A stretch of 64,000 nucleotides of DNA. It comes from Paraphoma chrysanthemicola (Eukaryota > Ascomycota > Dothideomycetes > Pleosporales > Phaeosphaeriaceae). Each line of letters opens with the position of its first letter. Position 1 is the first letter of the stretch. Positions 32,245 through 44,182 of this stretch are shown here, piece by piece. The stretch is taken from assembly GCA_020744225.1 (NCBI GenBank), contig JAGMWG010000011.1:1054001-1118000 (forward strand), given 5' to 3'. The notes under the pieces are model-generated. The model was not told where the DNA came from. It saw nothing but the letters and a program-made list of their open reading frames with translations, and did not search any database. A program made the position numbers and the translations under genes.

Positions 32245-33325
32245 AGCTGAGTCCGGAAACTGTTGTGAGGCCAGTGGCGCACGGCGGTGCCAAAGAAGCT
32301 AGCGAGCCGGGACTTTCTGATGCTGTGGTTGTAAGTGAAGCGAGTGGTCGGTGGTTTGGAAGCAAGAGTCGAGCTATAAGGCAGTGCTGTTTGCCTGCTC
32401 GATGGTGAAGGTGGGAGGCACAGAGGGTGCAGTCACCGCTGATTTGGGTGAGAGAGAGTCCTAAAGACAGTAAAGTTTGTGTATATCGTCGGACCGGTGT
32501 CTTCGAGCTAAATACCATAACGGGCTCAGGCGACTAGGACCATGGTGTAGGTGAAGGTGGGCGGAAATCGGAATGAGCCATGCACCCACAGGCAGAAGCT
32601 CTTCGCCCTTCCCACAAGGCGTGAGAGCTTTGAGCGAGTGTGATGTATGCCAAAAGAAGCGTAAATATGCTCGGGCCTGTACGATCAATCGGTTGTTGAG
32701 AGGTAAGCTCGTCGAAAACTCAATGACCGTCAATTTACAAGTCTCCAGTCCGTGTGGCTGCAAGTTAATGCCTCCGATGGGACAACACGTTCACTACACC
32801 CACATATTCACAAAAGTGCGGCGCGAATAGTCCCAACTACTAGTAGAGCTGTAATTGCATGACACATACAGTAGCCAGAAGGTCTTCAGTACATTATTGG
32901 ATTTGTGCCAAAGCCCTACGCGCACGCGAGGGCCTTCAGGAGTGTCCCCGCCGGACATGTTAAGGCGTAGTAGTAGTAGTTCGAGACCACCTTGTGTTTG
33001 GACGTTGTGTAATCACATGTCAATTGCAACGGACACCAAGGCTGGACCAAGCCTCGCGAACCGCCTCAACGATGTGGAGTGAATGGCAGATCACGTGTAA
33101 CGATATCTCCATGCACGCTTGTACCATGCAGGACGTTTAAAAGTCGGAGAAAAGTCTGCATCTGATAAGATTGACGCGCGTGGGTGAATCGGCCGCGGCG
33201 GAAAGACGGATGCGGTCATTTGCCAAGCAGTTCGGTCGGTTGCTTTTTCGGCGACGGTAGCTCAGCTTGTTTCTCTGCCTCAAATCCCTCACCAGCACCA
33301 ACGAGCACCTCCACCGCCAGTCACC
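32245..33325. other. Divergent intergenic region, 660-aa protein gene / IDH1
   Basis: This 1.08-kb region holds both promoters. A palindromic CACGTG lies at 33092-33097, about 230 bases before the IDH1 start codon, where a respiratory-gene regulator might bind; this is inference. Short ORFs on both strands look random. Confidence 0.45.
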
Positions 33326-34700
33326 ATGCTCTCGAGGACCTCCCAAAGAACGGCGCAGGTACGACATAGTTCCTAAGACTCCAATTGAGGCTACAGAGGA
33401 AAGAACAGCCCGCTAATGCGCCATGTCCAGACGCTCCTGCGGGGCGCGAAGCCTGCACGATGCGGCCCATCCATGGTTTCACGAAGTACGTTCGAACACA
33501 GCAGTCGCGCATATACGCAATATCTAACGCACGGCAGCCATGGCTACGGTTGGCCAGGACATCTTCAAACCCACCAAGTTCGGCGGCAAATACACTGTTA
33601 CCCTGATTCCTGGTACGCTGCGATAGCCGCCTCCAACCTCGATATGGTATTAAACATTGCGCAGGTGACGGTATCGGTGCTGAGGTCTCCGAGTCGGTCA
33701 AGGAGATCTTCAAGGCAGACAACGTGCCCGTCGAGTGGGAGCAGGTCAACGTCTCTGGTGTCGAGACTGGCGATGTCCACTCCGAGGAGCTCCTCCGCGA
33801 GTCCATCGCCTCGCTCAAGCGCAACAAGCTCGGTCTCAAGGGTATCCTCCATACGCCCGTCGAGCGATCTGGTCATCGCTCCTTCAACGTGGCTCTCCGT
33901 CAAGAGCTCGACATCTACGCATCTATCGTCCTCCTCAAGAACATCCCCGGCTACGAGACCCGCCACAAGAACATCGACTTCTGCATCATCCGTGAGAACA
34001 CCGAGGGCGAGTACTCCGGTCTCGAGCACCAGTCGGTCAGCGGTGTTGTTGAGTCGCTGAAGATCATCACCCGCGAGAAGTCGGAGCGCATCGCCAAGTT
34101 CGCCTTTGCCTTCGCCCTTGCCAACAACCGCAAGAAGGTCACCTGCATCCACAAGGCCAATATCATGAAGCTTGCCGACGGTCTGTTCCGTAACACTGTC
34201 AAGCGCGTCGGTGAGGACTACCCGACCATCGAGACCAATGACATGATCGTCGACAACGCCTCCATGCAGTGCGTCTCGCGGCCACAGCAATTCGACGTCA
34301 TGGTCATGCCCAACTTGTACGGAGGTATCCTGTCCAACATTGGTGCTGGCCTCGTTGGTGGACCCGGTATCGTCCCCGGTTGCAACATGGGCCGTAACGT
34401 TGCCGTTTTCGAGCCCGGATGCCGTCACGTCGGTCTCGACATCAAGGGCAAGGACCAGGCTAACCCTACCGCTTTGATCCTGTCCGCTGCCATGATGCTG
34501 CGACACATTGGTCTTGACGACCATGCTAACCGCATCTCGCAGTCTGTCTACAAGGTTATTGCTGACGGGTGAGTGGATCAACAATCACTAGCGAACATCT
34601 ATACTAACCCTTTGATAGCACCCGAACACGCGACATGGGCGGCAACACCACCACCCACGAGTTCACCCGCGCTGTCCTGAACCAGATGGAGAAGGCATGA
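33326..34700 (+). CDS. IDH1: Isocitrate dehydrogenase [NAD], mitochondrial regulatory subunit 1
   Basis: Five exons (33326-33358, 33431-33485, 33538-33612, 33665-34568, 34619-34700) join into 382 aa. The first three small exons encode a basic mitochondrial presequence (MLSRTSQRTAQTLLRGAKPA) and the start of the fold. The body shows GDGIGAEV, the ENTEGEYSGLEH loop, NIMKLADGLF, NASMQCVSRPQQFDVMVMPN and NLYGGILSNIGAGLVGGPG. The ENTEGEYSGLEHQSV and GCNMGR variants match the Idh1 (regulatory) subunit. The enzyme works in the TCA cycle as an Idh1/Idh2 hetero-octamer, activated by AMP. A strong antisense ORF (328 aa) over exon 4 is a codon-bias shadow. Confidence 0.95.
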
Positions 34701-35197
34701 ACGAATCATGTCCCAATCCGTTTGTTTTCACTTTGCTAAGCCTTGACATACCGCGACGACGCCACCACTTTCCGAACTAGCCCCACCATGCAATTTTCCT
34801 TGATGATTCACGCTTGAATATGTACAACTAGGACAGCGAGGATGTGCATAGAAGCTGTACTTGTAGGTGGTATATAGCATGCTGCATGACTGAATCGATA
34901 TCCTTACGCATCTTGATCACCTTCCGAAGTGTGTGAGCACATACTTGGATTCGAAGATTTGTGTGTTTGATTTATTGTTATTGATTTATTGATTTCAGAC
35001 ATTAAGCTCTAGTAAGCTATCGTACAACCTTAACAAAACAAGAACGCTCAGATGGACTATAATGCAAATGCGCCAGACCTTCTACATGCAAATCAGCTTG
35101 CAAATTTTCATGAACATGGTCATTCTTGTAATGCGGCACGGTATGGCCGCTGGGGATATATGAACAAAACGAAACTATGATATGATAGGAAATAGGT
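34701..35197. other. Convergent 3' intergenic region
   Basis: These 497 bases between the IDH1 and SFK1-like 3' ends are AT-richer than the genes, as expected for 3' UTR. No gene is supported. Confidence 0.5.
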
Positions 35198-36194
35198 TTA
35201 GAAGTTTCTTGACGAGAGTGGCGCTGGCTCGGCTGGCTTAGGGTATCCGTTGGCGTTGTGGCTCACATAGCCGTTGCCGTTGGAGTATCCATTGGTCGCG
35301 CCGTTGGTGTGGCCATTTGTATACCCATTGGTGTGGCCGTTGGTGTAGCCATTGGTATGCGCCGGCCTGTTGCCATGGAAGTATTGACCGTTCTCCGCGG
35401 CACTGTCTCCCGTTGCTTGTGCGCCGCCCTCCTGTGCCATTTGCATCTGTGTCTCGGAGCTCTGGTGGTGCTTGGTACGGATAGCAGGCAGGAAGTCGAG
35501 GAAGAAACTAGCGACGTAGAAGCAGTAGAAGAACGCAACGATCCATTCGAGCACGGCGGCGACGTTGTAAACATTCTGCTTGGAGCATACGCCGAAGGCG
35601 ATGACGAGGCAAATCTCAACGATGATGAAGGTAAGCTTGATCCAGAAGGAGTAGGCGAGGATTGAGTATTCGCGGTAACGAATACCCAAGCGTTGGTATT
35701 CCCAGCAGATGAAAATAGCCGAGATAATGTATCCGCCGATAAAGACGCAGAGAAAGATGTTGTGTAGCGTATTGTGCCTCAGGTTGTCGTATATGGTGAG
35801 CAGGATCAGACCAGCGGCTCCGATGATGGCTGTGACAGTGGCGAATCCAGAGTTGACTTTCTGCCAAACCGAAGTGTTGCGCGCAAGCTTGCCGGTGTGT
35901 CGGAGCCAGCGTTCGAAAATAAAGGCAAGATCGAAAGTTACTACAGTGATAGCGGACATTGCGATGAACATGGGCTTCAGTGTGTCATGGCCGATATCTA
36001 ATCGAATTAGTCATGATCAAGCAGCACAATTTCAACTCAGACGTACCAGAAATGTAAGGTATAGACTGTCCCACGTCCATGGTGCTGTAGAGTGGCTTGC
36101 CGGTGGTCGCCCAATACACCAGCATGGTAATCAACATGGCTGTCCATACTGTGGACGAAAAGATAGGAACGATCCAATAGGAGAGCCCCAACAT
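35198..36194 (-). CDS. SFK1/FRAG1/DRAM-family membrane protein
   Basis: Exons 36194-36047 and 35997-35198 (minus) join across a 49-base intron into 315 aa. The protein has about six membrane spans: LSYWIVPIFSSTVWTAMLIT at the N-terminus, then IAMSAITVVTFDLAFIFERW, ATVTAIIGAAGLILLTIYDN, IFLCVFIGGYIISAIFICWE, FWIKLTFIIVEICLVIAFGV and VLEWIVAFFYCFYVASFFLD. The conserved PYISDIGHDTLKP segment, formed by the splice, is the hallmark of the Frag1/DRAM/Sfk1 family. Yeast Sfk1 helps place PI4-kinase at the plasma membrane and affects lipid asymmetry. The C-terminal tail is cytosolic and carries a tandem TNG(H/Y) repeat. The start (MLGLSYWIVPIF) is the first ATG of the frame. Confidence 0.9.
35268..35361 (-). 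repeat. TNG-coding minisatellite in the SFK1-like tail
   Basis: A 12-base unit coding for Thr-Asn-Gly plus His, Tyr or Ala is repeated about seven times, giving TNGYTNGHTNGYTNGHTNG. Unit copies differ mostly at third codon positions, so the repeat is not very recent. Confidence 0.8.
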
Positions 36195-37957
36195 GATTGC
36201 TGATGTCTCGCGAAACACCCCTGAGGAGAATTGTGGTGTTGTTGTTTACTGATTGTGGGGAAGATGCTGATGCTGATGGCCAGGAACAGATGAGAATGGC
36301 GTTCGGAAGCGGCGCGTTTGGCAAGGAGGCACGCGACAATATGCAAAGATGCAATATTGGTTTGTACTCGACGACAACAATGTTTGGAAGAGAGGAGACG
36401 ATATGAAACCGATCAGGGAAGATACGCGACAGGATTAAAAACCTGGCCGATGCGACTTTGAAGTTTCGTTGAAGGTAAAAAGAGACTATGACGTATAGCC
36501 TTGTGCAAGGCTTGGTGACGTGTGGACCATGGCCGCCGGCGCATCGCGGACGCTTGCGAGGCCGGGGAGGCTTGTAAGCAGAAAAACACTCAAAGAAGGC
36601 AAGACTGTGGAGTTAAAGAGATCTATGCCGACGATCTGGTGCGGATACGGGTCGTGTGGTGTGGCTGCTGCGAAATGTGATGATTACCTCAGCCGGCAGT
36701 ATGATGGAAGGCGCAAAACAAGCACACAACTTTGCCTTGGAACGGAGATTTTCTCGGCGGACGCGCGAACCCTGTGGCGGAGCTCAAGGACTGCCTGCTC
36801 ATTTCGTCCGAGGACCACGTCGATGCCATACTGTTGTCCAGAATCGGGAGTGATATGTAACAAGCCTTTTCCGCATTGCACGGCTATGCTGCTCGCAACT
36901 TACCTCAGCGGCATATAGCACGGGATGGCATTTCCATGAATTCGGCCCGGTAGTTCATGCTTCTCCACCGCCCCAGGTCGAAACACACCATCGAGCGGAG
37001 CGCTTCGCGACAATCGCGATGGTAGCCATGGACGTGTTGACCGCCTCCGAGGAGTGATGAGATGATTACGATGTCGCGGTTCGATGCGAGGTTGCGGGAA
37101 ATTGCCATCTGGAACCATCTGCGACTGATCACCAGAGGCTTGAGGCGCCCGTGAGAATTTCGCTACGACGCCTGTAACACCTGGGATAGATATTGAGATG
37201 CGCCGTGCATCGCATGTTCATGCATCGCGAACGTGCAGCATCACGAGGTCGACAGGGAACAGGCGCTGTGGCAGGTAGAGTAGGCCATAACGACGACAGC
37301 GGTTCCCTATATACTTACACGGCTACATCCGCGCCAGCACGTACGATGCTCACACGGAAGAGGCTTGCGGGAGGAGCAGGACTGCGAAGGGCGCTCGATT
37401 CAGTTGCCATGGTTTGAGGTGTGCAGATATGAGCCGATCAGCCGTTACATGGCCTAAAAGGTGCAGATTGACTCTGGGATCAAGCCTCAAGCCGCGCATG
37501 CATCGCGTCGCCCCGCCTTGATTGGCCTCTAGCCTCCACATTTCAGCATCTCTGATTGGCATGCTTGTCGCAGCCGCGTTCTGGAGCCAGTTTCAGTTCC
37601 CACCATTTCCAGGTTTGTTTACCATCCAGACGCACTACAATGCAGCGTCTGCGATGGCTCGGCTTAGCTGCGTCGCGAAACCTGTAATTGACAGCATTTA
37701 CCCGTCGCAGTCGTCTCCTCATCAATCGGAGGAGTAATTGCTCAATCTGAGGTCGGACTGTTCAGCTTCCACGCTCGATTTTGGACCTTCCCAGCCTCTC
37801 TTTAGGTATCTAAGGTATGCTTCGTTCTACCTCGAAGGATTCCCTGCACTCGTTTTGCATACACTAACGAGTGAACTCAAAGGTTCATCCTCCATGAGTG
37901 CATCCCACTAGACACGAGCGTTCTCGCTCCCTACTGTGCCACTGCTCGGACTCGACC
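36195..37957. other. Divergent intergenic region with a possible unrecognised gene
   Basis: This 1.76-kb region lies between the SFK1-like and 986-aa protein genes and holds their promoters. A minus-strand open frame around 36906-37112 ends in a strong donor-like GAG|GTAAGT, but no complete gene could be assembled. Confidence 0.45.
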
Positions 37958-40900
37958 ATGGGGAACAGCCAAAGTAGCAGCGATCGCCCTAACAGGTTGT
38001 CAAAGCCAAAGACCAACACCAACTCGCCCAGTCCGGCCCTTGTCACCGATTCTCCGGCATCAGTATCCTCGCGTTACGCCGATTTGAGCACGAAAGGACG
38101 GCAGCAGATTAGAGAGACGCTTCTGTCGCCAACCGACTCAGAGTTCGGTTCCACAGCATGGACAAATAAGACCGAGGATGTGGTGGGGGACATGGCTCCT
38201 CAGACGCGAGGACGGCCAACGTCGATTGTGTCAAGATCGAATTCGAGGGTCAACTCAAGGTCCAACTCCATGTCTTGCTTTGGCAGCAAACACGGCTCCA
38301 CGACCAAGCTCAATGAACTGCATGGCTCCAAGATCTCATTGGTCTCGCAAAATCAGGTCGATTTAGATGCTGCCATCCGTCTCTTGCAGGAGGTCAAAAA
38401 GAACGCGTCTCCAGAGGATCTGGCCGCTCTCCGTAAGTGCCTCGTCGGCGAAGCCAGCTACGTTCAAGTAAACCAAGCTAATGTACGAAAGATGAAGCTC
38501 TGCAATCATCCGAAGACGCCACGGCGGCAACAGAAACAGGCCTCAGTCGCAGGACATCGATTATCAACAGGTCTTCCTCTTCACTCACGAGACGGCGCTC
38601 GTTGTTACAAACACCTGGAGTGGCAACCCGCAGTTCGCCTGTCGAGGGACGACGCAGAACATGGAATTCGTGGAAGGCACCCAAGGTTGCTCCCGAGGTC
38701 GAGGCTAAATGGGCGACGCCGCCAAAAGGAATAACACCGCCCAGCCGTGTGATGGCTCCCAGCCTGGCCACGGACGATGGTAATACACCCACGCGTGCGC
38801 ACACACCCGGAGAACTGGACTATGCACACCTGGGCAGCCTCAAGCTAGGCACACTGAGTATAGTGAATGGTGCACCGTCTCCTGCGCCCAGTGCGAAGAA
38901 CATGATGCCGAAGTCACGTCTCGGCGGTGGGGACTACTTTGCTGCTTTAGATTCCGGATCCAGCTCCCTCACGATGAAGACCACAAGGCGTGGCCACTTT
39001 AAGAGCAAATCATCAGTACTCCCTGTGACCGGACACTTGTTCAAGGATGAACGCACATTACACCTCAACCAGAAAAATGAAACCCCGCCCAAAGATTTGC
39101 ATGTCTCGCAGGAGCGGAGCCTGTACGAACAAACTGAGGTCGAACCTGTTAGATCTTTCCGAGTGACGAATAAGAGCTCAGACACGCTTGGACACGATGC
39201 AATCAGGCTCGCACAGGATTATCAGGCATACATCCCAGATAGTCCATTCGCCAACAAGAACACATTCAGCCATGTGGACGACACCGAAGCTTTCACAACA
39301 GGTGGCGCCACTACGTACAAGGAAGAGACAGCCCATATACTTACTGGAACAATCTTTGATGCCCCTACGACTGCTCTTGAAGCGTCAGGATCGGCATTGT
39401 TCTCCACAATACCACAAAGAGCATATGAGAAGCAGACACAGACCAAACAGAGACCGGCACCACGCACATCCGATTCTGGATATTCCTCTGGGGGGAGCCT
39501 TCGGGTCTCTGAGAGTAGCCAAACCACCAGAGACACAACCCCACCGTCTGCACAGGTCACCACACCTATTGCCACCCCAGTAGAGAAGTCAAGGCCCGGA
39601 CTGCCGCGTTATTATACTTCCAAGCCTGACTCCTCCCAATTTGTCACGCAAGATTTGATGCCTATCACGCCGCAATTGGCCACTCGGTCCACAAGGACAT
39701 CGACTACTGACAGCCTTTTGTCGCCAACAAGCCCACGTTCGGTTGCGTCAAAGGCATCCTTCGATAGCACCTCCTCTGGGGGTCAAAAGCGTCTGCAAAG
39801 GCGGCGATCCGCTCATCCAGAACCACCTGTCGTGCAATCTTGCCTATCCATTCCTGAGGGTGTTCCTGAGATCCCTGATAACGTGCGGACCAAATTTACA
39901 CGGCGACTATCCAACACGCCTGGCATGGAATGTCTGACTCACACATATGAAAGCAAGGATCATGTCATTACCACACAGTCCGCTGTTGACACGACCTCTA
40001 CTGTTCCGGCTGAAGTGTTCGTTCAATTGACTCAGCTCGAGCCAGAGAAGCCACCTACACCACCGCCGCATGGACGCCGAAGGAGCTTCTCCCTTTTCCG
40101 AAGGAAATCGACAGTCGGCAACAAGGACGTCGATCATGAGGAGGACAATGCCTTGTACGGCGTTGTCGATCTCGGTACTATCGCTTCGTCTCTAGGCAGC
40201 TCCCCGTACGACGCCGCCATGTCTAATCCGCTACGCAGTCCAATGATCTCTCCAACTCATCCCCATCAACTTGGTGCCAAACTACCCCGTGCTAAATCTA
40301 TGGTTGGGATGGACTCCATGGCAGCTGCGGAATTCGCGCGGATGCACAGCCGGGACCGAGCACTTCCATTACCAGAAATGCCGCAGCAGCGCCGGAAGAG
40401 TCACCACAATCTAAAGATGGAGGCTGGTGAGGCTAAAGCCGCGAAGCGACGCCCCCAGAGTTTGCTGCAGGACATTCCGCCAGTCCCGTCAATAGACTCG
40501 TCTAAGATTGATGTTGTACCTCAGTCTGCGAGGCCTCGATTGGAACATGACATAGAAGAGCAAAATCTGGACATGAGCTTTGGTGCTCGAGCCTCTGCAC
40601 AGACTCGACGCGAGGCAGTAGGCCCTCGAGGCCAAAACAGACAAAGCCTCCCACAGCACAAAGTCGACTGGGAGACACATTCCGACCTCTGGCAAAAGCG
40701 TCGCAAGTCTATTGGGGTACGGACTCAAGCGACCTTCAGTGAAGCTAGCGCATCGACCATCAATTCTCGCAATACTCCTCTGCCTCGCGAGGACCTGGCC
40801 GCCTGGGGCAGGTTCAGCGGAGGACTCGATTACAACTATGAGGGACGTGCGGCTGGCATAGGGGGCAGTGCTGGAACCCGACAGCTGCACTCAGCAGCAA

Positions 40901-40977
40901 GCTCGAAGAGCCTAAAATGGCGAAATCAGTACGGTGTAGACTTATCCGACGTGCCCATCATGCTGCAGCGCGCATGA
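37958..40977 (+). CDS. Serine-rich conserved fungal protein with N-myristoylation signal (986 aa)
   Basis: Exons 37958-38432 and 38492-40977 join across a 59-base intron into 986 aa. The start MGNSQSSSDRPNR fits the N-myristoyltransferase consensus (Gly2, Ser6, basic residues after), so membrane attachment is likely. A short helical block (DLDAAIRLLQEVKKNASPED, continuing LAALHEALQSSED across the splice) is the only clearly folded part. The rest is Ser/Thr/Pro-rich with many RSxS-type phosphosites, for example RRRSAHPEPP, HGRRRSFSLFRRKST and QRRKSHHNLK, and ends VDLSDVPIMLQRA. No enzyme motif is seen. Such proteins occur across Pezizomycotina as hypothetical proteins. The upstream ATG-less extension was not used because MGNSQSSS has a good context (GACCATGG). 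Confidence 0.82.
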
Positions 40978-42130
40978 TTCTGTTGAGCGGAAGTCGCACA
41001 TTTGAACGGCATTTTACGATCATTTTCTAACCAGCGGTACTTACTGTTTGGGCAGCGTTGCATCAGCATCAGCGATTTTTCACGTACATTCACGCAGTTC
41101 CCATACATACCCACGAACATCCAGCGGCATTTTGGGACTTTGGGACCTGGCGTTAGTCCGCTTTGGATAGCTTCTGCATGGCAGGCATTTCGCCGCCCAC
41201 GAATCAAGTAACATTTTGATATCCGTTTACATGTGACAGCTGCATGTGCATGCATTATTGACAACGTCTGCGAAATACCGGTGTAGACGCAAACCTGCTG
41301 TGTAGCTCTGGTAAATTTAGCGTGCAAGAAGCGTGAACCTTCTCCATGTGTGGAAAGGGCGGGGTGTGGCTGTGGGCGAGGCAGCATGGCATTACTAAGT
41401 GCGGCAATTCGTCTCGCACCTCATCAAAATTGACAGCCTCAAGGCACTGGGCCGGACGCAATTGGGAAGCACATCACAATGCGCATCCAGCTCAGCGCGA
41501 TGGTTGTACGCCCCGACACCAGCACGACTATTCACGTCGCTGGAATGGCCGAGGAGCTACCGCGTACGTCATAAGGGTGCATCGCGATCGATTTGCGCGC
41601 GATATTGGAGCTTCTAGTCTAGCCGGGCCGGGGTTGCGTTCGGACCACATCTGAGTGAATTTTCGACCCTTATACCTCCCCGCCGTCACTTGCACCCTCT
41701 TCACACCTCAACCACACTCTGGCACGCTTCTCTTGCAGCGGCTGCCTTTTCGCTACATAAAGACCCCACCCACGACCCGCCTTTGGTCGTTGCAAAGGCA
41801 CCCGCTCCACCACGGCTTCTGCCTTCTTTCTGCTCAACCTCCAAGACGTCTCTGCTCGACCTACGCCACACATTTCCAACAACATCCCGCCCCCTCGTGG
41901 TGCCGTCAACTAAGAACCACCTTGAGCGCTTGCTTTTCTTGCAATCAAACCCACCCGTCGATTGCGATTCACTTGAGCTGCCGCATCAGTCGCTCCCTGC
42001 GGTTCTTCCCGACTCGGGAAGACCTCGTGAAAGCCTCGGCCTCGCATTCAAGCCTCCATAACAGCCCCTTGGGACCAAGCGAACAACTTTTCCCATACCA
42101 ATCAACGACCCAGGACTTGCTATCCAGGGC
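40978..42130. promoter_or_regulatory. ODC upstream region with long ATG-free pyrimidine-rich leader
   Basis: These 1.15 kb hold the 3' flank of the 986-aa protein gene and the promoter and leader of the ornithine decarboxylase gene. From about 41550 to 42130 there is no ATG on the plus strand, and the stretch is rich in C and T, as expected for a long 5' UTR. Open frames here begin only at non-ATG codons. Confidence 0.6.
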
Positions 42131-43521
42131 ATGGCACCTTCTGCACTCACCACCACCGAACAATACCAGTTTTCGTTGAAAGACTCTATACAGTCGGTCA
42201 ACTATCACCTCATTGGTAGTGCGGAAAATCATGGCGCCAGTAAATCCAAGCAGTTGATTGGGGAGGCTCTGAAGAGCCGCGTCGAGGCTATTGATCACGA
42301 TACATGCAACGTGGGCGAGGAAGATGCCTTCTTCGTTGCCGACCTAGGCGAGGTCTACCGCCAGCACATGCGCTGGAAGAAGAACCTCGCTCGCGTCAAG
42401 CCGCACTATGGTGAGTTTCCACGCGCAGCTTTGACATGTTCACCACTGACAATTTTCCAGCCGTCAAGTGCAACCCGGACCCGCAAGTCCTTCGCCTCAT
42501 GACCGAGCTCGGCATGGGCTTCGACTGCGCCTCCAAGAATGAGATCGAGACCGTCTTGAAGCTCGGCGTCGACCCGTCCCGCATCATCTACGCGCAACCC
42601 TGCAAGACGAAGTCGTACGTCCGCTACGCCGCCAACTCTGGGGTCAAGCAGATGACATTTGACAATGCCGACGAGCTGTACAAGACGAAGCAGCTCTTTC
42701 CAGACGCTGAGCTGTACCTCCGCATCCTGACGGACGATTCGGCCAGCTTATGCCGCCTGAGCCAGAAGTTTGGAGCTGCACTGGACACGACCGCGGAGCT
42801 CCTCGAGCTCGCGAAGAAGCTGGAGCTCAATGTTGTCGGTGTGGCATTCCACGTCGGTTCGGGTGCATCTGACCCGAAGGCCTTCATCAAGGCTGTGCAG
42901 GATGCTCGTTTTGTCTTTGACCAAGCGGCCGCCCTTGGCTTCACCATGCACACCCTCGATGTTGGTGGTGGCTTCACTGGCGATGTTACCTTCGAGCCTA
43001 TGGCAGCCGTGCTCTCCGCTTCCTTGGACGAGTACTTCCCGCCTCACATCCGTGTCATCGGCGAGCCAGGTCGTTACTACGTCTCGACCGCGTTCACCAT
43101 CGCATGCCACGTCATTGCACGCCGCACTGTGCCCGATGCTACTCTGGGTACCACGTCCTACATGCTATATTTGAATGACGGCGTCTACGGCAACTTCTCG
43201 AGCATCATCTTCGACCACCAGAACCCTGTGCCGCTCGTTCTGAAGTCTGGCAACGATGTCCTCTACGACGTTCGTCGCTCTGGCTACGACACGCCTTCCC
43301 AGGTCGAGTACTCCATCTGGGGTCCAACTTGCGATGGCATCGACATCATCTCTTCCAGCTGCACCTTCCCCGAGCTGCTGGACGTGGGTGACTGGCTGTA
43401 CTTTGAGGACATGGGCGCGTACACCAAGTGCTCTGCGACCAAGTTCAATGGCTTCACCGATAGTCACGATGTCGTGTACGTGTGCAGCGAGCCTGGTGCT
43501 AAGGCTTTGCTCGGTTTGTAA
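42131..43521 (+). CDS. SPE1: Ornithine decarboxylase
   Basis: Exons 42131-42410 and 42461-43521 join across a 50-base intron into 446 aa. It decarboxylates ornithine to putrescine, the first step of polyamine synthesis, with PLP. Key sites are present: the PLP lysine Lys96 in HYAVKCNPD (the splice splits the Ala codon), the glycine-rich phosphate loop LDVGGGF, the GEPGRYYV motif, and the catalytic cysteine Cys384 in WGPTCDGID. The C-terminus (VCSEPGAKALLGL) is complete. Fungal ODC is regulated by antizyme and polyamines; the antizyme gene is not in this window. The gene has a long ATG-free leader, which may matter for translation. Confidence 0.97.
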
Positions 43522-44182
43522 ATATTGTGCTTTACTCGTGTAGTAGAAGAGGGATAGATGGACAAGGGGCAGTCAATCGGGAAATGGGAGGAAGTCTCAC
43601 AAAAGTTAGTTTCGCTCGTTTTGATAGACTCAATCCATGATGTTAATGTCTATGAATTTCGTCTCTATGGATGTTCGAAGCTTGCACCTGGTGACGCAAT
43701 GATTCGTGTTCTTGTGTCTTCCTTCATCCAAGCCCGGATTTTTACTGTAGTTCGTTGGGTATAGGAACTTTTTACCACATCGGAAAGAAGAGCGCGATGT
43801 TTTCATTGAGTGAATCATATCTCACCCTCGTGCTCGTCTTTTTGTCGGGTTACTGTTTCCAATTGCTGACACTATATGCACTTGAACTCCTCCTGTGTAC
43901 ACAAGTCGTAACGGACTTGACAACATACGTGCTTGTTTACTCAGTGGAAGTCACGTACGAAAATTCCTGAGCGGTCGTTCAGGTGAATCGCACTACGTGC
44001 AAGGACTACTAAGCCCCGGCCCGTTTGAAGCTGAGATCTTTTATCCTTCGGATTGGTTTTTCGAGGTGCTTAATTGAGACAATAAAGTGTCTTTCCTGGG
44101 TATCATATCTATCTCTACTCCCCCTTCCTCCATTCTTCCCCTTCACCTCCACCCTCGCCCCCCTGTTTCAACCACCCCCTTT
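43522..44182. other. Convergent 3' intergenic region
   Basis: These 661 bases lie between the ODC and 596-aa protein 3' ends. Base composition is AT-richer than in the coding regions. No gene is supported. Confidence 0.5.

Noticed and set aside
33598..34584. 328-aa antisense ORF over IDH1
   Set aside because: It is the mirror of strongly biased IDH1 codons. It has no independent features, and the sense strand is certain.
36520..36918. 132-aa plus-strand ORF in the SFK1-like upstream gap
   Set aside because: It has a non-ATG start, cysteine- and serine-rich random composition, and no family pattern.
41655..42179. Plus-strand ORFs of 123-174 aa upstream of and overlapping the ODC start
   Set aside because: They start from non-ATG codons; there is no ATG in this stretch. 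It is better explained as an untranslated leader.
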